From assembly GCA_945946745.1 (NCBI GenBank), contig CAMEWZ010000002.1, positions 1-37,805 on the forward strand: a DNA stretch of 37,805 nucleotides, written 5' to 3'. This document shows positions 31,151 to 37,805 of this stretch, one piece after another. The stretch is from an uncultured Clostridia bacterium (GTDB lineage: Bacteria; Bacillota; Clostridia; Oscillospirales; Oscillospiraceae). The position numbers were made by a program, and so were the translations under genes. Every line of letters begins with the position of its first letter. Within the stretch, counting starts at the first letter, position 1. Under the pieces are notes generated by a model, which worked only from the letters and a program-made list of their open reading frames with translations, had not been told where the DNA came from and did not search any database.

Positions 31151-32695
31151 ATGAAGAACAAAACAGAATTCTGGAAAACGCCGGCAGCGGCGGCGATGCT
31201 TACGGCGCTGGCAGCGGGGCTGCTGGTTCACCTGTTTGGCCTGGTGAACATCCTGCACAACAACGATGATATCTGGCAGCAGCCCATGGGTTACGGAGCG
31301 GGCATTACCTCCGGACGGTGGCTGCTGACGGTTCTGGGGGATTTCCTCTCCAGACAGGGCTTTGGCTATAATCTGCCGGTGGTGAACGGGGTGCTGTTCC
31401 TGGTGCTGGTGGCCCTGTGCAGCGGGGTGATCGTGGCCGTGCTGCCCATTCGCTGCCGGAAGATGGCAGCGCTGTTCGGCGCGCTGTTCGCGGTGTTTCC
31501 CGCCATCACCAGCGTGCTGTTTTTTAAGTATACCACTGTGTACTATGGCTTGGCGCTGCTGCTGGCGGTGCTGGCGGCCTGGACACTCCGGGAGGACACG
31601 AAGCTGGGACTGCTGCTGTCGGCCCTGTGTACGGCCCTGTCTCTGGGAATATACCAGGCCTATGTGCCGGTGACGGTTACCTTGCTGGTGCTGATGCTGC
31701 TGCGGCAGACGCTGGAGGGAAAGACGGATGGGAAGAAGCTGCTTCTGCGGGGGCTGTATTTCTGCGCCGGGCTGATCCTGGGCGTACTGCTGTACTTCGT
31801 GTTCCTCAAGATATCCCTGGCGGTTTACCATACCGCGCTGAGCGACTACCAGGGCGTGGACAACATGGGCAGAATCTCCCTGGGCGCTCTGCCCAAGCTG
31901 ATTCGGCGGGCAGTGGGAGACGTGTGCAAGCTGCCGATCTACGACTATTGCGGACTGGCCAATGTGGGCCTTCTGAAGCTGGCTTATGTGGTTCTGGCGG
32001 GCGTATCCGCCGTCCTGGGAGTGTACACGGTTCTGACGCGGAGACTGAAGCCGGGACAGCTGGGGATGACGCTGCTGCTCTGCGCGGCACTGCCGGTGGC
32101 GCTGAATTTTGTGGTGATTATGTGCCCGGACACCTTGATTTACACCTTGATGGTGGCGTCCTTTGCTCTGATTCCCTGCATCCCCATGGTGCTGCTGGAG
32201 GTTTTTCCTGTGGACAGAGGCGGCAGGCTGAAGGCGGCGGCGGGAAAGCTCACCGCCGTGGCGGTGGCGGCGCTGATTTTCGGCTATGGCTATTACGCCA
32301 ATGTGAATGATACCGCCATGTACTTCGCCAACCGGCAGGTGGAGAACTATTGGAGCACCCTGGTGGCCCAGGTTCGGATGACGGAGGGCTTTGACACGGA
32401 CAAGCAGTGGGCGCTGATCGGCGAAATTTCGGATCCCCTGCTGGGCAGCGGCTGGGTGGACGGCGTGACCTACGGCGGAAACCGGTTCACCGACGATCTG
32501 CTGAATCAATATTCCCGGCTGGCCTGGGTGACCCATTATCTGGGCTACCGGGTGCCGGAGGCCAGTGAGCAGACCATTGCGGCGCTGGCCGCGTCCGACG
32601 AGGTAAAGGCCATGCCCTGCTGGCCCAATTATGGCTCCATCCGGGTGATCGGGGACACGGTGGTTATCAAGTTCCAGGAGATGTCCCAGGGATAG
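31151..32695 (+). CDS. GtrII-like membrane glycosyltransferase (GT-C fold)
   Basis: A 514-residue polytopic protein starting at ATG 31151 after GGGAAG. About 10 hydrophobic segments lie between residues ~12 and ~395, followed by a soluble C-terminal ~115 residues. The first outer loop carries NNDDIWQQP (37-45), with the D39-D40 pair where GT-C enzymes keep a catalytic acid, and GITSGRW (51-57); both are typical of the GtrII (Glucos_trans_II) family. Such proteins add a glucose or similar side branch outside the membrane from an undecaprenyl-phosphate sugar. The usual partners, a GtrA flippase and GtrB-type undecaprenyl-phosphate transferase, are not recognisable in the window. Confidence 0.8.
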   Translation: MKNKTEFWKTPAAAAMLTALAAGLLVHLFGLVNILHNNDDIWQQPMGYGAGITSGRWLLTVLGDFLSRQGFGYNLPVVNGVLFLVLVALCSGVIVAVLPIRCRKMAALFGALFAVFPAITSVLFFKYTTVYYGLALLLAVLAAWTLREDTKLGLLLSALCTALSLGIYQAYVPVTVTLLVLMLLRQTLEGKTDGKKLLLRGLYFCAGLILGVLLYFVFLKISLAVYHTALSDYQGVDNMGRISLGALPKLIRRAVGDVCKLPIYDYCGLANVGLLKLAYVVLAGVSAVLGVYTVLTRRLKPGQLGMTLLLCAALPVALNFVVIMCPDTLIYTLMVASFALIPCIPMVLLEVFPVDRGGRLKAAAGKLTAVAVAALIFGYGYYANVNDTAMYFANRQVENYWSTLVAQVRMTEGFDTDKQWALIGEISDPLLGSGWVDGVTYGGNRFTDDLLNQYSRLAWVTHYLGYRVPEASEQTIAALAASDEVKAMPCWPNYGSIRVIGDTVVIKFQEMSQG

Positions 32696-32715
32696 AAAAA
32701 AGAGGAGTATTGGGT

Positions 32716-33720
32716 ATGAAAACCGTAAAAATCAAATTTGTGGGAAAAAGCGCCGGACTCCGGCCGGAGGACAACCTGGTATGCTACTATCTGCAAAAGA
32801 ACGGCTATGAGGTGGTGCTTTCGGAGGAACCGGACTATGTTATCTGCGACGTATTTGGCAATCCGCCCTATGCATACTGCCGGTATCCCCAGATCCGGAT
32901 CTTTGAAAGCGGGGAGAATTATACCCCGGATTTCAATGTGATGGACTATGCCATCTGCCGCTATCCCATCTCCTTTTCCGACCGCTGCTTTTATCTGCCC
33001 GGCTGCACCAATCCGGGAGACCATTGGCATGCGCTGGCGAAGAAGGATCGGAGCCGGTATGACCTGGAATTCCTCCGGGCGAAGCCTTACTTTGCCAATT
33101 TTATATCCGGGCATGATTCCGAGCACAACATCCGGGGCGATTTCTTCCGCAAGCTGAACCAGTACAAACGGGTGGAAGCTGCGGGAACTCTGTACAACAA
33201 CATGCCCGGCGGCCAAACGGTGGACTGGTTGGACGGCAGCAAGACAGAGCTGCAAAGAAAAAGCAAATTTACGATCTGCTTTGAAAGCACCTGCCACTAT
33301 GGCTTCATCACGGAGAAAATCACCGACGCGTTCTACGCCGATACCATTCCCATCTACTACGGCAGCCCAAACATCACCGAGATCTTCAACAAAAACGCCT
33401 TCATCAACTGCACGGATTATCCCAGCTTTGACGCGGTGATCGAGAAGATCAAAGAGCTGGATCAGGATGACGAAAAATATCTGGAAATGCTCCGTCAGCC
33501 CATTCTGGTGGATCCTACCTATCCCGAAAGGCTGGACAAGGCGCTGGAGCAATTCCTCTTAAACATTTTTGAGCAGCCCTATGACCAGGCCTACCGCCGC
33601 TGCCGGGCTTATTATCCCAAGAATCATGACGATTATCTGGCAAACTGCATCGAGCCGACGAAGGGGTATCTACTGAAGCAGCGCCTCAAGCAGGCGCTGT
33701 CCCGGAAAGAGAAAGAATAG
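32716..33720 (+). CDS. GT10 family fucosyltransferase (alpha-1,3/4-type)
   Basis: A 334-residue enzyme. ATG 32716 lies 8 bases after AGAGGAG; a TTG at 32710 is too close to that site. GT10 hallmarks are plain: FESGEN (63-68) followed by PDFNVMDYAI (71-80), FANFISG (126-132), and the donor-site block KFTICFES (184-191) with YGFITEK (195-201) and IPIYYGSP (211-218). The Glu of GEN and the TEK Glu-Lys pair match residues considered catalytic or GDP-fucose binding in Helicobacter pylori fucosyltransferase. The C-terminal ~90 residues lack the heptad repeats of the H. pylori enzyme. No GDP-fucose synthesis genes lie in the window. Last gene of the operon. Confidence 0.9.
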   Translation: MKTVKIKFVGKSAGLRPEDNLVCYYLQKNGYEVVLSEEPDYVICDVFGNPPYAYCRYPQIRIFESGENYTPDFNVMDYAICRYPISFSDRCFYLPGCTNPGDHWHALAKKDRSRYDLEFLRAKPYFANFISGHDSEHNIRGDFFRKLNQYKRVEAAGTLYNNMPGGQTVDWLDGSKTELQRKSKFTICFESTCHYGFITEKITDAFYADTIPIYYGSPNITEIFNKNAFINCTDYPSFDAVIEKIKELDQDDEKYLEMLRQPILVDPTYPERLDKALEQFLLNIFEQPYDQAYRRCRAYYPKNHDDYLANCIEPTKGYLLKQRLKQALSRKEKE

Positions 33721-33778
33721 GAAAATGCTGATCGGGTTAACGCAGCAACGACTATGCCTTCGCTGGAATTTTTAAATT

Positions 33779-33793
33779 TGTCCCAAAGGGACA
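33779..33793 (+). repeat. Small perfect palindrome
   Basis: TGTCCC-AAA-GGGACA: a 6-bp perfect stem with a 3-base loop, 59 bases after the fucosyltransferase stop. There is no T-run after it; possible operator or mRNA 3'-end stem. Confidence 0.5.
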
Positions 33794-33798
33794 CCTTA

Positions 33799-33828
33799 AC
33801 TGTCAACTGTCAACTTTCCACTGTCAAC
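33799..33828 (+). repeat. Seven-base tandem repeat, four units
   Basis: ACTGTCA is repeated with period 7 at 33799, 33806, 33813 (degenerate, ACTTTCC) and 33820. It lies between the small palindrome and the terminator and is non-coding. Confidence 0.75.
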
Positions 33829-33863
33829 AGCCTTCCCGATACGATATGGGGGAGGCTGTTTTT
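33826..33863 (+). terminator. Rho-independent terminator closing the glycan locus
   Basis: A 12-bp stem (33826-33837 with 33849-33860, one G-U pair) with an 11-base loop ends in a run of five T. It separates the second glycan operon from smc. Confidence 0.88.
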
Positions 33864-33894
33864 GTGCTTTCCACCAGAAAAACGAAAGAAACCC

Positions 33895-33923
33895 TTGCAT
33901 TTGACAACGCTTTGCAATATAAT
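33895..33923 (+). promoter_or_regulatory. Sigma-A type promoter of smc
   Basis: TTGCAT (33895-33900), 17 bases, TATAAT (33918-33923); the start point would be near 33930, giving a leader of about 30 bases. A perfect TTGACA at 33901-33906 overlaps, but only TAAATT at 33923 lies at a suitable distance (16 bases) from it, so a second overlapping promoter is possible but weaker. Confidence 0.72.
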
Positions 33924-33947
33924 AAATTGAATTATCATCTTTTGACA

Positions 33948-33952
33948 TGAGG
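33948..33952 (+). promoter_or_regulatory. Ribosome binding site deciding the smc GTG start
   Basis: TGAGG lies 7 bases before GTG 33960. The resulting protein begins MYLKSLELQGFKSF, exactly where SMC proteins normally begin, so GTG is the start. Confidence 0.75.
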
Positions 33953-33959
33953 TTTTGCT

Positions 33960-36900
33960 GTGTATCTGAAATCTTTGGAATTACAGGGCTTTAAATCCTT
34001 TCCGGATAAGACCCTGATCCGGTTCGGTGATGACATTACCGCCATCGTCGGCCCCAATGGCTCCGGCAAGTCCAATATTTCCGACGCCATCCTCTGGGTC
34101 ATGGGCGAGCAAAGCTCCAAGACCCTCCGGGGCGCGAAAATGGAGGACGTGATCTTCGGCGGCACCCAGAAGCGTTCCGCCGTGGGGTTCGCGGAGGCGA
34201 CCTTGACGCTGGACAATTCCGACCGGGAGCTGGCCTATGATGCCGACGAGGTCATGGTCACCCGGCGCTATTACCGCTCCGGGGACAGCGAATTTTACAT
34301 CAACAAGCAGTCCGCCCGGCTTAAGGACATCAACGAGCTGTTTATGGACACCGGCCTGGGCAAGGAGGGCTACTCCAATATCGGCCAGGGCCGTATTGAC
34401 GAAATCCTCTCCCTAAAAAGCGGCGACCGCCGGGAAATTTTTGAGGAGGCGGCGGGCATCTCCAAATACCGCCACCGCAAGGAGGAGACGGAGCGAAAGC
34501 TGGAGCGTACGGAGGATAACTTGCTGCGCATCGGCGACAAGGTTTCCGAGTTGGAATTGCAGCTGGAGCCTTTGAAGGTTCAGTCCGAGAAGGCGAAAAA
34601 ATATCTGGAACTGAAAGATGAACTCAAAGGGGTGGAGGTGGCCGTTTGGCTGGACACCCTGGACAAGCTATCCGCCGCGGCGAAGAAGGCGGAGGAGGAC
34701 TATGCCTCCGCGTCCTTCGTGCTGCAGCAGGCCCATGATGATCTGGACAGCCTCTACCGCCAAGCAGAGGAACTGACCCAGCTCCTCCATACCCGGGACG
34801 GGGAATTGGAGACCGTGCGGGTCAAGGTCAACATGCTCAGCGCCACCCATCAGCAGCTGGAAGGCCAGATGGCGGTGCTTCAGGGCAACGTGGAGAATAA
34901 TAACGCCAACATTGCCCGAATTGAGGAAGAATTAAAGGGCCAGGAAGATCGCAGCGGCGGCATTGCGGCCCAAATACAGCAGACCCAGAGCAGAATCGGG
35001 GAAATTGAGGCGGCGCTGGGAGAAAAGCGCCGGGAGCTGGATCGCCTGCAGCAGGAGCTCACCGCCATGACCTCCAATGCCCAGGGCATCACCAAGCAGT
35101 TTTTGGAGCTGCGGGGACAGGAATCCACCCTGGCGGCGGATATTGCCGGCCGGCAGGCGGATGTCCGTGGCCTGGAGGAGGGCATGGTGCAGACCCGGCA
35201 GCGGCTGGAGCAGCTGGATGCTGACCTGTCCTCCGGCGCGGCCCGGCATCACGAGGCCCAGGCCAGTCTGGACAATGCCCGCAAGGAGCTGCGGACAGCC
35301 CGGGACAATGTCACTGCGGCCAACAATACCATTTCCGGCTATACCCTCCGGCAGACTACCCGCCTAAAACGCCGGGATGATTTGCAGCAGAGCCTGCGGG
35401 AGCTGAACCAAAAGCTGGACGCGGCGTCCGCCAAGGCCCGGGTGTTCCGAGCCATGGAGCGGGACTTTGAAAGCTACAACAAAGCCGTCCGGATGGTGAT
35501 GCAGGAGGCCCAGCGGGGCGCCCTGCGGAATATCCACGGGCCGGTATCCCGATTGATCCGCACGGAGGACAGCTATACCGTGGCCATTGAGATCGCACTG
35601 GGGGCGGCCATGCAGCAGATCGTGGTGGGCAGCGAGGCCGACGGCAAGGCGGCCATCTCCTACCTGAAGCGCACCGGCGGCGGCCGGGCCACCTTCCTGC
35701 CGCTGAGCACCATTCAAGGCAGAACCTTGCAGGAAACCGGCCTGGAAAACTGCCGGGGGTTTGTGGGGATTGCTTCCCAACTGGTGACATCGGATCCCCA
35801 GTACCGGGGAATCGTGGAAAATCTCCTGGCCCGGACGGTGATCGTCCAGGATATGGACGCGGCCATCAGCATGTCCCAAAAATACCGGGGCCGCTTTAAA
35901 ATCGTCACTCTGGACGGCCAGGTGATGAACCCCGGCGGCTCCATGACCGGCGGTTCCGTGAACAAGGACGCGGGCATTTTGTCCCGGGCCAACGAACTGG
36001 AAAAGCTGACGGCCCAGGAGAAGCAATTGCAGCAGGATAAACTGGTGACAGAAGCTGAATTGCAGGAGGCCCAGCGCCAGTGTGACCAGGTGGAGTTCCA
36101 GATGAGCGCCGCCCGGGATCAGCTCCGGGAAGCGGAGGATCAGGTGCTGCGGCTGGAGGGCCAGGAAAAACAGTATGAGATTTTGCTGAATGCCATTGTG
36201 GAGGCGGAGACCTCCGCCCAGCGGGAGCGGGACGCACTGAAGGAGCGGGACAGCTCCGATAAGAGCCGCTACGCTGCCCAGCAGGCGAAGATCCAGGTCT
36301 ACACCCAGCAATTGGAGCAGACCCGCCAGACCCTGGCAAAGCTGGAAGGCAGCCAGACCGAGGCGGCTGAGGCTACCACGGCCATCTCCGAGAAGATGAC
36401 CGCCTTGAAAACTGGAGAAGCGGCCCTGGATGCCGAGCGCTCCACCGCGCTGGCCCATATCACTGACCTGGAAAATCTGCGGGGCGCCATGGAGGGAGAC
36501 CGGGAGAAAAAGCTGGCTCTGATAGATGCCATCCGGGAGGACACCGCCCGCCTGGAAGGGGAGATCGCCTCCCTTAAGCAGCGCCAGGAGGAAAACGACC
36601 GGGAAAGCGCGGACAGGAACACCCAGATGCAAAAGACCTTGGAAAGCCGGGCAGAGGCAGAAGCCGCCAAAACCCGGGCGGAACGGGATGCCCAGGAGAA
36701 AAACAAGGACATCCTCAACATGGAGCGGGCCTGCGCCCTGCTGGAGCAGAAGAAGGTCACCTCCTCCATGGAGGAAAAGCAGATCATCGACAAGCTGTGG
36801 GAATCCTACGGCTTGACGCCCGGCACGGCCGGAGAGCATCGGGGTGAGATCGAGAATGTCACCGCCGGCAGCCGTCGGGCATCGGAGCTGAAACGGAAAA

Positions 36901-37532
36901 TCGCGGCGCTGGGCACGCCGAACCTGGGCGCCATTGAGGAATACGCCCGGATCAACGAACGCTACACGTATCTGGCGGAGCAGCGGGATGATGTGCTGAA
37001 TTCCAAGCGGGAGTTGGAGAGCGTCATCCGGGATATTACCAAGGAAATGACCACGATTTTTGTGACGGAATTCACCAAAATCGACCATTATTTCGGCCAG
37101 ACCTTCGAGGAAATGTTCGGCGGCGGCAAGGGACAGCTGATTTTGGAGGATCCGGAGGATCCCCTGGCCTGCGGCATCGAGATTCGGGTTCAGCCCCCCG
37201 GAAAGCAGGTCAAGACCATCACCCTGCTCTCCGGCGGCGAGAAGGCCTTCGTGGCTACGGCCCTGTACTTCGCCATTTTGAAGGTGCGCCCCACGCCCTT
37301 CTGTCTGCTGGACGAGATCGACGCGGCTTTGGATGACCGAAACGTGGAACGGTTTGCCAGCTACCTGCACAATTTGGCGAAAAAGACCCAGTTTATCGTC
37401 ATTACCCACCGCCGGGGCACCATGGAATCTGCGGATGTGCTCTACGGTGTCACCATGCAGGAGCAGGGCGTGAGTAAGCTGCTGCGGCTGGATTTGAACC
37501 AGATGGAGCAGTATTTGGGAATTGTGGAATGA
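33960..37532 (+). CDS. smc: Chromosome segregation ATPase SMC
   Basis: A full-length 1190-residue SMC protein, the usual bacterial size. The N-terminal head has QGFKSF (9-14) and Walker A GPNGSGKSN (31-39), with the Q-loop in MGEQSS. Two long coiled-coil arms (about 170-500 and 670-1020) flank a hinge (about 500-667) ending in the conserved NPGGSMTGGSVN. The C-terminal head has the signature LLSGGEKA (1089-1096), Walker B FCLLDEIDAALDD (~1114-1126) and ITHRRGTME. It works with ScpA/ScpB as condensin to load at the origin region and align chromosome arms. It is read from GTG with its own promoter after the locus terminator, so it is not part of the glycan operons. Confidence 0.97.
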   Translation: MYLKSLELQGFKSFPDKTLIRFGDDITAIVGPNGSGKSNISDAILWVMGEQSSKTLRGAKMEDVIFGGTQKRSAVGFAEATLTLDNSDRELAYDADEVMVTRRYYRSGDSEFYINKQSARLKDINELFMDTGLGKEGYSNIGQGRIDEILSLKSGDRREIFEEAAGISKYRHRKEETERKLERTEDNLLRIGDKVSELELQLEPLKVQSEKAKKYLELKDELKGVEVAVWLDTLDKLSAAAKKAEEDYASASFVLQQAHDDLDSLYRQAEELTQLLHTRDGELETVRVKVNMLSATHQQLEGQMAVLQGNVENNNANIARIEEELKGQEDRSGGIAAQIQQTQSRIGEIEAALGEKRRELDRLQQELTAMTSNAQGITKQFLELRGQESTLAADIAGRQADVRGLEEGMVQTRQRLEQLDADLSSGAARHHEAQASLDNARKELRTARDNVTAANNTISGYTLRQTTRLKRRDDLQQSLRELNQKLDAASAKARVFRAMERDFESYNKAVRMVMQEAQRGALRNIHGPVSRLIRTEDSYTVAIEIALGAAMQQIVVGSEADGKAAISYLKRTGGGRATFLPLSTIQGRTLQETGLENCRGFVGIASQLVTSDPQYRGIVENLLARTVIVQDMDAAISMSQKYRGRFKIVTLDGQVMNPGGSMTGGSVNKDAGILSRANELEKLTAQEKQLQQDKLVTEAELQEAQRQCDQVEFQMSAARDQLREAEDQVLRLEGQEKQYEILLNAIVEAETSAQRERDALKERDSSDKSRYAAQQAKIQVYTQQLEQTRQTLAKLEGSQTEAAEATTAISEKMTALKTGEAALDAERSTALAHITDLENLRGAMEGDREKKLALIDAIREDTARLEGEIASLKQRQEENDRESADRNTQMQKTLESRAEAEAAKTRAERDAQEKNKDILNMERACALLEQKKVTSSMEEKQIIDKLWESYGLTPGTAGEHRGEIENVTAGSRRASELKRKIAALGTPNLGAIEEYARINERYTYLAEQRDDVLNSKRELESVIRDITKEMTTIFVTEFTKIDHYFGQTFEEMFGGGKGQLILEDPEDPLACGIEIRVQPPGKQVKTITLLSGGEKAFVATALYFAILKVRPTPFCLLDEIDAALDDRNVERFASYLHNLAKKTQFIVITHRRGTMESADVLYGVTMQEQGVSKLLRLDLNQMEQYLGIVE

Positions 37533-37546
37533 CCTGGAAATCCATC

Positions 37547-37661
37547 CGTCATTGCGAGGAGCGAAGCGACGTGGTAATCCGTTTTCTCTTTGCGGTGTAG
37601 GAAAGCGTATCAAAAATAGAGCGGATTGCCACACCAGTGTGCGCACTGGTTCGCAATGACA
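37547..37661 (+). repeat. Palindromic MITE/REP-like intergenic element
   Basis: About 115 bases between smc and ftsY fold on themselves. The outer arms GTCATTGCGA (37548-37557) and TCGCAATGAC (37651-37660) are perfect complements; the inner arms TGGTAATCCG (37572-37581) and CGGATTGCCA (37622-37631) pair with one G-U. The right arm carries its own hairpin (ACCAGTG, 4-base loop, CACTGGT, 37633-37650), absent on the left, where GCGAAGC-type sequence stands instead. The GTCATTGCGAGGAGCGAAGC wording is, from memory, a dispersed intergenic repeat type in many bacterial genomes. No reading frame of note is inside. Confidence 0.78.
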
Positions 37662-37711
37662 GGATAATTGCAGGCTGGGTGCGCATTACCGGCTTGTGTG
37701 AAAGGAAAAAC

Positions 37712-37805
37712 ATGGGATTTTTTGACAAGATCAAAGCCGGACTGACCAAGACCCGGGACGCGCTGAGCGATACTCTGGGCAGCGTTTTTTCCGGGTTTTC
37801 CGAAA
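37712..37805 (+). CDS. ftsY: Signal recognition particle receptor FtsY, N-terminal fragment
   Basis: The window ends after 31 complete codons. The start ATG 37712 follows AAAGGAAAAA, and the product begins MGFFDKIKAGLTKTRDAL, the standard Gram-positive FtsY opening that forms the amphipathic membrane-binding helix preceding the NG GTPase domain. smc-ftsY is a common gene order in Clostridia and Bacilli, which supports the call. The GTPase domain lies beyond the window. Confidence 0.88.
   Translation, partial: MGFFDKIKAGLTKTRDALSDTLGSVFSGFSE

Noticed and set aside
31073-32536. Minus-strand open frame of 487 codons opposite the GtrII-like gene
   Set aside because: His/Gln-rich antisense of a membrane protein with no own ribosome site or motif.
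33901-33906. Perfect TTGACA as the -35 element of smc
   Set aside because: Only 11 bases from TATAAT at 33918; TTGCAT at 33895 has the right 17-base spacing. Kept only as a weaker overlapping possibility.
33721-33959. CRISPR array at the 7-base repeats
   Set aside because: Units are 7 bases with no spacers; no cas genes nearby.
35364-37646. Minus-strand open frame of 760 codons opposite smc
   Set aside because: It arises from smc codon bias; smc is intact and unmistakable on the plus strand.

Overview
The window is one dense, entirely plus-strand surface-polysaccharide (capsule/EPS/cell-wall glycan) locus followed by the housekeeping genes smc and ftsY. High-GC coding sequence, strong AGGAGG-type Shine-Dalgarno sites, TATAAT-type promoters with 17-bp spacers, LicD and TagGH/Wzm-Wzt type genes and the smc-ftsY pair suggest a Gram-positive Clostridia member, most likely a gut Oscillospiraceae/Ruminococcaceae relative. 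That placement is inferred from style and gene content, not from a marker-gene comparison.

Region 1 (1-15693) is the downstream part of a first operon whose promoter lies outside the window. It opens with the 3' end of a CapD/WbpM-type UDP-GlcNAc 4,6-dehydratase. A phosphoglycosyl transferase (CapM/PglC type), a 4-ketosugar reductase (CapN-like), a CapL/WbuB-like glycosyltransferase and CapE-CapF-CapG follow. Together these look like a reordered version of the Staphylococcus aureus type 5/8 capsule genes that make D-FucNAc, load it on undecaprenyl phosphate, and make and add L-FucNAc. Next come a GT4 enzyme, a Wzy-like polymerase, a LicD phosphotransferase, three more GT4 enzymes, a GT2 enzyme and a Wzx flippase: a complete Wzx/Wzy-type pathway. 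A hairpin terminator closes the operon at about 15725.

Region 2 (15740-33720) starts at a clear sigma-A-like promoter. It encodes a cytoplasmic NodB-type deacetylase, four GT4 enzymes, seven GT2 enzymes, a GT32 enzyme, an ABC-2 polysaccharide exporter (Wzm/Wzt with a C-terminal extension), a GtrII-like membrane glucosyltransferase and a GT10 fucosyltransferase. This is a second assembly system with a different export mechanism. The two systems may make two glycans, or one may modify the other's product. The only sizeable gap, 27277-27385, holds two adjacent hairpins.

Region 3 (33721-37805): a spacer with a small palindrome, a 7-nt tandem repeat and a terminator separates the glycan genes from smc, which has its own promoter and a GTG start. 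Between smc and ftsY lies a palindromic, MITE-like repeat. ftsY is cut by the window end. No stretch over 300 bases lacks a gene. I saw no tRNA, rRNA, CRISPR, transposase or minus-strand gene that I could support.
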